Origin: Flavobacteriales bacterium
Lineage (GTDB): Bacteria > Bacteroidota > Bacteroidia > UBA10329
Assembly: GCA_021739695.1 (NCBI GenBank)
Contig: JAIPBM010000029.1
Coordinates: 1-60,234, forward strand
Direction: 5' to 3'
DNA: 60,234 nucleotides
Part shown: positions 54,615 to 60,234 of the stretch, piece by piece
How positions within the stretch are numbered: the first letter of the stretch is position 1
Layout of the letters: each line of letters opens with the position of its first letter
Translations under genes and position numbers: made by a program
The notes under the pieces: model-generated
Databases searched by the model: none
Seen by the model: the letters and a program-made list of their open reading frames with translations, nothing else
Told to the model about the DNA's origin: nothing

Positions 54615-55142
54615 GCCACGTTCCCTACTCCTAACCCACCTTTGGCCGACCTTGCACTGCATGCCGATGCCTTAGACGCTGCCGAAACAGCTGCTTCGGA
54701 AGGAGGAAAAGACAGAACCCGCTTGCGCGATGCCGCTTTGAGCAAGGCAACGGATGACATGAATCTACAGGTACTGTACGTGCAAACTGTAACGTTGGGA
54801 GATAGAGACATGACAGCCTTAGCAGGTATGGAAACGCAGGCGGTACCGAGCGAATGGCCCGTACCAGATATGCCTGAGGGCTTTAAAGTAAGGCCAGGCA
54901 CCTTGGAAGGGTCTATCTACATGTTCTGCAAGAATACCCGATACAAGAGAGAGTATGTGTTTGAAATGTGGGTAGAAGACACAGCAGGTGGTGGCAATTG
55001 GAAAGGCATTCAGGTTCAAACAAGTGGTCGCTATCAGCACGAAGGCTTGGAGCGTGGCAAGATCTATCGTTTCAGGGTGTATGCCAAAAACTCGAAAGGC
55101 CGCGGCCTTGCTAGCAGCGAGGCAAGTTGTGCCGCCAGATAG
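54585..55142 (+). CDS. Fibronectin type III-domain protein, 5'-truncated
   Basis: The 185-residue frame has FPTPNPPLADLALHADALD (about 13-31), a helical segment and a C-terminal fibronectin type III domain (VFEMWVEDTAGGGNWKGIQV, IYRFRVYAKNSKGRG). This combination is a Bacteroidetes hypothetical family. The normal N-terminus of about 30 residues is lacking. The frame opens with TTG, and a short ATG-started frame (MAYKLDFN at 54562) that could be its start is two bases out of phase. I read it as truncated or frameshifted at the N-terminus. Confidence 0.55.
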   Translation: MLVGHVCKKHATFPTPNPPLADLALHADALDAAETAASEGGKDRTRLRDAALSKATDDMNLQVLYVQTVTLGDRDMTALAGMETQAVPSEWPVPDMPEGFKVRPGTLEGSIYMFCKNTRYKREYVFEMWVEDTAGGGNWKGIQVQTSGRYQHEGLERGKIYRFRVYAKNSKGRGLASSEASCAAR

Positions 55143-55233
55143 ACAAGGATGGACAAGCAAATGTTCGTCACCCGCTGGCGGACATAGAACCCTGGGGTTA
55201 AGTTTTTTCGCCTCGGGGTTCTGAATGTTCATT

Positions 55234-55771
55234 TGTCATGCTGACGAAGTGCCTGCCCTGAGCTTGTCGAAGGGAAGCATCTCTTTTACCATCTTGGCAA
55301 GTCAATCAAACGAGATTCCTCCCTTCGATAAAAACTCAGGGCAGGCTGCACCTCGGAATGACAGGACTACTGTCATGCTGACGAAGGAAGCATCCCCTAT
55401 CCCGTTTGTCATGCTGACGTTAGGAAGCATCCCTATTCACAAGGAGATTCCTCGTGCACTCGGAATGACAAGACTACTGTCATGCGGACGAAGGAAGGAT
55501 CTGTTTTGCAATCTTGGCAAGTCAATCAGACGAGATTCCTCGTGCCTCGGAATGACAGGACTACTGTCATGCTGACGAAGGAAGCATCCCCTATCCCGTT
55601 TGTCATGCTGACGAAGGAAGCATCCCTATTCACAAGGAGATTCCTCGCGCACTCGGAATGACAAGACCGCTGTCATGCTGACGTTAGGAAGCATCTCTAT
55701 TCACAAGGAGATTCCTCGCGCACTCGGAATGACAAAACCAATGTCATGCTGACGAAGTGCCTCGGAAAGAC
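55234..55771. repeat. Array of composite palindromic repeats (left array)
   Basis: At least six units run from TGTCATGCTGACG to CGGAATGACA. Full unit L1 is 55234-55363 (130 bases) and contains the inner inverted arms CCTGCCCTGAGCttgTCGAAGGG and CCCTTCGAtaaaaaCTCAGGGCAGG. Others are 55371-55470, 55478-55557, 55565-55663, 55671-55734, and a minimal 31-base unit near 55742-55771. The 90 bases before the array (55143-55233) hold an AGAACCC/GGGTTCT inverted pair but no ORF. No gene lies in this stretch. Confidence 0.9.
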
Positions 55772-55776
55772 AAGAG

Positions 55777-56085
55777 CTAATCCTCCTTCACACTATCGTT
55801 CAAAAACTCCCAGTTGGGATTGAAACCATTGATCAGTTCATTCTTTTTCTGTCGTCTCCAACCTTTTATCTCTTTCTCTCTGGCAATAGCGTCAGCAACA
55901 TATTGAAACCGTTCCCAATACAACAGATAATGACACTTGTATTTGCCAGTAAACCGAATGGTTGATGGTTGTTTGTGTTCAGACAACCGCCTTTCCAGAT
56001 TATTGGTCACGCCAGTGTAAAGCACCGTCTTGGTCTTATTCGTTATGATGTAAACGAAGTAGTTATGCAGTCCTAGAGGTTTCAT
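55777..56085 (-). CDS. GIY-YIG endonuclease-like protein
   Basis: A 102-residue protein with FVYIITNKTKTVLYTGVTNN (GIY-YIG variant FVYII...LYTGV, about 10-29). It then has LERRLSEHKQ with the catalytic Arg, the acidic EKEIKGWRRQKKNELI region and NPNWEFLND. It matches the small UPF0213/YhbQ-like group. It is embedded between units of the palindromic repeat array, ending 5 bases after the array's last unit. Confidence 0.9.
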   Translation of the reverse strand: MKPLGLHNYFVYIITNKTKTVLYTGVTNNLERRLSEHKQPSTIRFTGKYKCHYLLYWERFQYVADAIAREKEIKGWRRQKKNELINGFNPNWEFLNDSVKED

Positions 56086-56122
56086 CTTCCAGATCAGGCA
56101 AGCTAAATTAACTGATCTCGTT

Positions 56123-56176
56123 TGTCATGCTGACGAAGTGCCTGCCCTGAGCATGTCGAAGGGAAGCATCTCTTTT
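56123..56176. repeat. Half unit of the palindromic repeat
   Basis: TGTCATGCTGACGAAGTG to AAGCATCTC with the inner arm CCTGCCCTGAGCATGTCGAAGGG but no matching right half. It lies 38 bases upstream of the GIY-YIG start. The remaining bases to 56314 hold no ORF that I can support. Confidence 0.85.
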
Positions 56177-56314
56177 CTTGCAATAGCCTATAGATGAAGC
56201 TACGCTGAACTTCGTTTCTCCAACATTCTAAGTAAAACGAATTATTCTGAATAATGAGTACAGATACGAGTTATAAGTTATTGTATTTCAATATACTTAT
56301 GGCTGTGTATATAT

Positions 56315-58723
56315 TCAAAATTCCATACCGAAGGCAATCACGTCATCTACCTGAAAATTGTCTCCCTTCCATTCTAGAAAATGTCTTTCAAGCAATTCTT
56401 TGTGCTCAATGAATGGCTTAGACTGTATCTTTAAGAGGAAGGCTTTTTTTCTTCTACGAAGCATTTTCTTTTTCTCATCGCCACCAAACTGATCGACAAA
56501 ACCGTCTGAGAAAGTGTAGATCCTATCCCCCGCTCTGAACTCAACGCAGTGCTCTTCGGCATCCTGCGTTTGAATACGTATTGCTCCACCAACCATGGCC
56601 TTAAGCCCTTTATACACCTTCAATTCCCCAGACGAAAAGTAGTAGACGTCTCTTCCAATATTCACAAAATGAACATACTTTTCCGTTTGGTCTATCCGAA
56701 ACAGTGACAGTTCCATCCCATCGTTCAGCATTGATGTTTCTTTGGTCTGGCCAAGAAAATCAGTAATGGCAGCATCCGTTTCCATTACCACCTGTTTAGG
56801 ATTTCGTTTCTTCTTGCGCCCCAAAGTGTACTGTTTCAACAGCTGCACCGCCAAAATGGTCATCAAGGCACCAGGTACACCATGCCCTGTGCAATCTCCA
56901 ATGGCAATATAGCTACAGTCGTATGCATTATCTTGATGGGTCCAATGGAAATCTCCGCTTAGTATATCGCGCGGTATATCGATCACAAAGAAATCTTTGA
57001 CACCGATATCTGCTGGGTTTACGTGTTGAATGAAGGCATTCTGAATATGCTTGGCATAACTGATACTATCTGTGATATCCTTGTTCCGGTCTACCAGTAA
57101 TGTGTTGGCCCTTGATAGTTCTTCTGTTCGCTCATCAACCTTCATCTCCAATGTCCTAAACAGTTCATCCCGTTCTATCTCGGCCATTTTACGTGGGGTA
57201 ATATCGGTCATGATGGCAATAAGCTGTTCCATTCTTCCATCTCCACCCATTACTGGAGTAGCATGGACGCTAGCCCAATAGCCATCTCCGTTCTTCTTAC
57301 GAAGAAACATCTCCTCGTGCACGGCCTTACCGTTTTTCAACGCCTTCATGATAGCTTTTATCCGAGCAAATGCATCTTCATTCGGACTGCTGAATATCTG
57401 ATAAGGCAAACGACCTTCAATATCTTTTAAAGTGTAACCCGTTTGGTTCAGAAAGCCTTCATTCACCCATGTGGGATAAAAAGACCCGTCTCCAATAAAA
57501 ACGCCATTGTTGATCTTGCTTGCCACCATGGAAAGCTTACGTATTTCTTCTTCCTGTACCTTCCGTTTGGTAATATCTCGCATCATCACCATGGTACCCG
57601 TGCTACCATCCCAATTCAGTGGCCCAAGGTTGATATCAACAGGGAATTCACTGCCATCCTTCCGTTTGGCAATCAAATTATTCATTACACCCATGGCGCG
57701 CCTTTCAGGCTTTTGTGCATATCCATTCCGATGATGTTGGTGTACATGTGCATATCGGTCGGGAATGAGTATTTCTACTGGTTTGCCCAGCACTTGCTCA
57801 TACTTGTACCCAAAATAATCTTCTGCCTGTTGGCTAAAGAAGACGATCTTTCCCTCATCATTGGCAATGATCACTGCGTCTGGGGCCTGATTGAGGGCAT
57901 CTTTGAAACGCTTGCGTGTTTGCCGTACCTCCTGTTCCCTTATAACCCTTTCGGTTATATCCGAATGAATGACAACCGCCCCTCCCTCATTGCCGTGGAA
58001 AGGCGTTACTTTCATAATAAACCAGCGTATAGCATCTGGTGAATGGCAGGGATACTCGTATACGAAATAGCTGCGTTTACCACTTAGGATATCATTAACT
58101 CCCTCAAATGGAGCCACTGCCGATGAATCTCCTCCCGTAATGAAATTCTTACAAACCTCTAGGTAATTGACCCCATGATAATCGGCTTCTGTAGTTCCTC
58201 CACCATTCGCTGCCGAAAACTTTATCCAGTTCTCGTTCACATAGATCAGCTCTCCTCTTTTATTGATCACTCCGATATTGGAGGGTATGACCGATAATAT
58301 ACCGGAGCCGATTGCTGCTTTTGTTCGCAAAACTTCGGAGGCTTCTTTTTCGGCCAAGGCCATTTCCCGCTCTTCTTTGGCCTGTTTCAGTTCTACCTGT
58401 AGTTTACAAAGACTCCCTTTCTGTGCTTCAACAATTGCTAGCTGAGAAAGTAATTCCATCACAGCCCCATTGTGCATTGAATCCGAAATCACTACGCATG
58501 GAACATCCTTTGCTATGGAACGTATCTGTTGCAATGTTTCAACTGCAGATATACATGGTAAATTGCTATTCAATAAGATAGCAGCATATTTACCCGGAAC
58601 GAAGCGCTTTCTGAACGCCTCGTATCCCTTGGCATGATCGATCTCTATCGTAACATGATTCGGTATTTGCAGGCTTTTCAGTTCTTCATCTTGAATGTCT
58701 CTTCCTATATAGATTATACGCAT
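56315..58723 (-). CDS. PAS-domain sensor with SpoIIE-type PP2C phosphatase
   Basis: 802 residues from ATG 58723 (a TTG six bases earlier is possible). Residues 1-115 resemble a receiver but have Asn (LLNSNLP) at the phosphoacceptor position. Three PAS/PAC segments follow: about 150-265, 270-395 (PDAVIIANDEGKIVFFSQQA) and 400-520 (GVFIGDGSFYPTWVNEGFLN). A coiled-coil (EMKVDERTEELSRANTLL) leads to the SpoIIE domain. Its metal-binding Asp residues are present in SGDFHW, AIGDCTGHGVPGA and FSDGFVDQFGGDE. It should dephosphorylate a protein partner in response to a ligand or redox signal. Partner and signal unknown. Confidence 0.88.
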   Translation of the reverse strand: MRIIYIGRDIQDEELKSLQIPNHVTIEIDHAKGYEAFRKRFVPGKYAAILLNSNLPCISAVETLQQIRSIAKDVPCVVISDSMHNGAVMELLSQLAIVEAQKGSLCKLQVELKQAKEEREMALAEKEASEVLRTKAAIGSGILSVIPSNIGVINKRGELIYVNENWIKFSAANGGGTTEADYHGVNYLEVCKNFITGGDSSAVAPFEGVNDILSGKRSYFVYEYPCHSPDAIRWFIMKVTPFHGNEGGAVVIHSDITERVIREQEVRQTRKRFKDALNQAPDAVIIANDEGKIVFFSQQAEDYFGYKYEQVLGKPVEILIPDRYAHVHQHHRNGYAQKPERRAMGVMNNLIAKRKDGSEFPVDINLGPLNWDGSTGTMVMMRDITKRKVQEEEIRKLSMVASKINNGVFIGDGSFYPTWVNEGFLNQTGYTLKDIEGRLPYQIFSSPNEDAFARIKAIMKALKNGKAVHEEMFLRKKNGDGYWASVHATPVMGGDGRMEQLIAIMTDITPRKMAEIERDELFRTLEMKVDERTEELSRANTLLVDRNKDITDSISYAKHIQNAFIQHVNPADIGVKDFFVIDIPRDILSGDFHWTHQDNAYDCSYIAIGDCTGHGVPGALMTILAVQLLKQYTLGRKKKRNPKQVVMETDAAITDFLGQTKETSMLNDGMELSLFRIDQTEKYVHFVNIGRDVYYFSSGELKVYKGLKAMVGGAIRIQTQDAEEHCVEFRAGDRIYTFSDGFVDQFGGDEKKKMLRRRKKAFLLKIQSKPFIEHKELLERHFLEWKGDNFQVDDVIAFGMEF

Positions 58724-58734
58724 CCGCAATGTTC

Positions 58735-58941
58735 TTAAGAAGAATAGTAGTGGTTGAACAAGGACATTTGGCGAGCATTGCTTTGTAAGCGATTATCAGA
58801 TTTCATGAGGTGATCACATTCCAGGAAGGCTGAAGTATTCATTACATGATCCAAATTCCCTTTACGTACCACCCAAATATTTGGCAGACCAGAAATAACT
58901 GCATCTGTTTTCAGCAACCATCTACCCAACAAACGCAGCAT
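58735..58941 (-). CDS. Possible small protein upstream of the PAS/SpoIIE gene
   Basis: An ATG-started 68-residue frame (MLRLLGRWLLKTDAV to LFNHYYSS) ending 11 bases before the PAS/SpoIIE start. I see no family motif. Position is consistent with a co-transcribed small gene, but it could equally be a chance frame. Confidence 0.3.
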   Translation of the reverse strand: MLRLLGRWLLKTDAVISGLPNIWVVRKGNLDHVMNTSAFLECDHLMKSDNRLQSNARQMSLFNHYYSS

Positions 58942-59057
58942 CCTTCACCGAATAATTGATAGGTGACAAGGTATATTTGTCTTCGGAAAGACACTGTAGC
59001 CAGAAATACGAAACTGACGTGGCTGAAATCGTTACAACGAATGCGTGAATGGAAGAC

Positions 59058-59690
59058 TCATACCAATCCGTTCCGGAAGGCAAATAATGCCAGCTCAATA
59101 TTGTTATTGAGGGATAGTTTTTTCAATATGCGACTTCTGTAGCTACTGGCAGTATGACCACTTATGGATAATTCCGTTCCTATTTCATTCATCGTTTTTC
59201 CTTCGGCAATGAGAATGAGCACCTCGAATTCTCTTTCTGAAAGTGATTCTAAGCCGCTAAATGCGGTATCCTCCAAGGCTATCCTTGCCATGGTATCCGT
59301 CTGCTTCGGAGTCAGGTAGCGTCCTCCATCCAACAATTTCCGTAAAGCACTGCAGAATTCGTCAATATTATTGTCCGCACTGATGAATGCATTGAGTCCT
59401 GCTTTTATCAAGCGCAGTCCGTATAATTGTTCAGGGTAAATACTATATCCAAGAATGGGTATGGACACTTTTTCCCTCCTTAACCTGCGTACCATTTCTA
59501 AGCCTTTAAAACCAGAAGAACACATACCAAGTATCAGAAGGTCATAGTTTTTTTGATTCAATACTGGAATTATATCAGTTCCGGTTGGAAGCCGATCGAT
59601 CTTTAAGTTAGGAGATCGATTATTTAGATACTCACATAGGGTTGTCGAGCATATCTCATGGTTCAAACCGATCAAGATCTTTCCTTTCAT
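59058..59690 (-). CDS. LuxR-type response regulator with degenerate receiver
   Basis: 210 residues from ATG 59690. The C-terminal LuxR/NarL helix-turn-helix is intact (LSEREFEVLILIAEGKTMNE, then LSISGHTASSYRSRILKKL). The receiver half has the fold but not the chemistry: no acidic pair at the start (KILIGLNHE), Gly replaces the phosphoacceptor Asp (LLILGMCSSGFKG), and Ser replaces the conserved Lys (AFISAD). It should bind DNA and be controlled other than by phosphorylation. It lies 117 bases upstream of the small ORF and on the same strand as the PAS/SpoIIE gene. Confidence 0.82.
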   Translation of the reverse strand: MKGKILIGLNHEICSTTLCEYLNNRSPNLKIDRLPTGTDIIPVLNQKNYDLLILGMCSSGFKGLEMVRRLRREKVSIPILGYSIYPEQLYGLRLIKAGLNAFISADNNIDEFCSALRKLLDGGRYLTPKQTDTMARIALEDTAFSGLESLSEREFEVLILIAEGKTMNEIGTELSISGHTASSYRSRILKKLSLNNNIELALFAFRNGLV

Positions 59691-59824
59691 ATTACCATTG
59701 ATGTGCACCGAATTGAGTGCCGAACAAATCTATTTTATAATGATGCGATGATTCGTAGTTCCAAGGATGATTGTCGTGTAACGAAAAGAACTACTTTAAT
59801 GATACGGATTGACCACGATTTATT

Positions 59825-60233
59825 CATCATGCTGAGGAAGAAATCATCTTTTATCCCGTTTGTCATGCTGACGAAGTGCCTGCCCTGAGCTTGTCGAAGG
59901 AAGGATCTGTTTTGCAATCTTGGTAGGTCAATCAGACGAGATTCCTCCCTTCGATAAAAACTCAGGGCAGGCTGTGCCTCGGAATGACAAGACCGCTGTC
60001 ATGCTGACGTTAGGAAGCATCCCCTATCCCGTTTGTCATGCTGACGAAGGAAGCATCCCTATTCACAAGGAGATTCCTCGCGCACTCGGAATGACAAGAC
60101 CTCTGTCATGCTGACGAAGTGCCTGCCCTGAGCATGTCGAAGAGAAGCATCTCGTTTACCATCTTGGTAGGTCAATCAGACGAGATTCCTTCCGTCGATA
60201 AAAACTCAGGGCATGCTGCACCTCGGAATGACA
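59825..60233. repeat. Array of composite palindromic repeats (right array, runs off the window)
   Basis: A degenerate unit near 59825 is followed by the full unit 59861-59989 (129 bases, inner CCTGCCCTGAGCttgTCGAAGG arms), 59997-60096, and the full unit 60104-60233 at the end of the window. Sequence and unit types match the left array. The stretch from 59709 has no gene I can support. Confidence 0.9.
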
Positions 60234-60234
60234 G

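Noticed and set aside
55225-55575. ORFs inside the repeat array (116 residues and others, likewise 59920-60114)
   Set aside because: Their sequence is simply the translated palindromic repeat units (HADEVPALSLSKG, DEIPPFDKNSGQA), which recur in all frames and at both arrays.
55234-55771. CRISPR array
   Set aside because: The repeats are palindromes of variable length with no constant spacers of 30-40 bases, and no cas genes are present.

Overview
The window looks like the chromosome of a marine or freshwater Bacteroidetes (Bacteroidota), probably in the Flavobacteriales/Sphingobacteriales range. Evidence: seven secreted proteins end in type IX secretion (T9SS) type A sorting domains; a PorD/DUF4835 T9SS gene is present; the block bamD-rpoZ-coaC-coaB-porD-recN has the order typical of this phylum; the omega subunit is of the Bacteroidetes type; there is an OMP_b-brl_3 family TonB-dependent receptor; and several genes are preceded by TAnnTTTG -7 promoter elements.

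Layout. 0-7 kb: mutL with a small membrane protein, a fused GH3/serine-hydrolase, and a persulfide-dioxygenase-like MBL-rhodanese protein followed by a single-domain rhodanese. 7-12 kb: a likely operon of a secreted vanadium-haloperoxidase/PAP2-type protein, a DUF4442 hotdog protein and a prolyl oligopeptidase lipoprotein. 12-18.6 kb: TspO, MOSC, a low-molecular-weight phosphatase-like protein, a DUF350/transglutaminase-like/helical-protein operon, a ferredoxin-FAD oxidoreductase pair, a VIT1/CCC1 transporter and a methyltransferase. 18.7-26 kb: an alpha-glucan locus with three consecutive secreted genes sharing one N-terminal domain (the third is a GH13 amylase), facing a GH31 glycosidase and a PH-like membrane protein; SusC and SusD are not nearby. 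26-39.5 kb: YceI-like protein, TonB-type receptor, DUF2461, T9SS cargo, an ATP-cone/Mrr nuclease, an MBL/beta-CASP protein, cbpA-cbpM and a TPR protein. 39.5-52.3 kb: core housekeeping genes, namely bamD, rpoZ, coaC, coaB, porD, recN, fabI, clpC and gyrA.

52.3-60.2 kb is accessory. A visibly AT-richer islet carries an XRE-like regulator, a SecB-like chaperone, an unknown protein and a PARP/ADP-ribosyltransferase-like protein. The last three lie on one strand in the order expected of a toxin-antitoxin-chaperone (TAC) system, but the putative toxin is frameshifted at its N-terminus and the middle ORF reads through a terminator. A junction of 5'-truncated divergent ORFs follows. Next come arrays of composite palindromic repeats with an embedded GIY-YIG nuclease gene. 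They bracket a signalling pair: a PAS/SpoIIE-type phosphatase and a LuxR-type regulator, both with receiver domains lacking the phosphoacceptor aspartate.

The best candidates for something new are the SecB-like/ART-like islet, the palindromic-repeat/GIY-YIG association, the three-gene shared-domain alpha-glucan cluster and the pseudo-receiver signalling pair. All functional calls come from motif recognition by eye; no database search was run.
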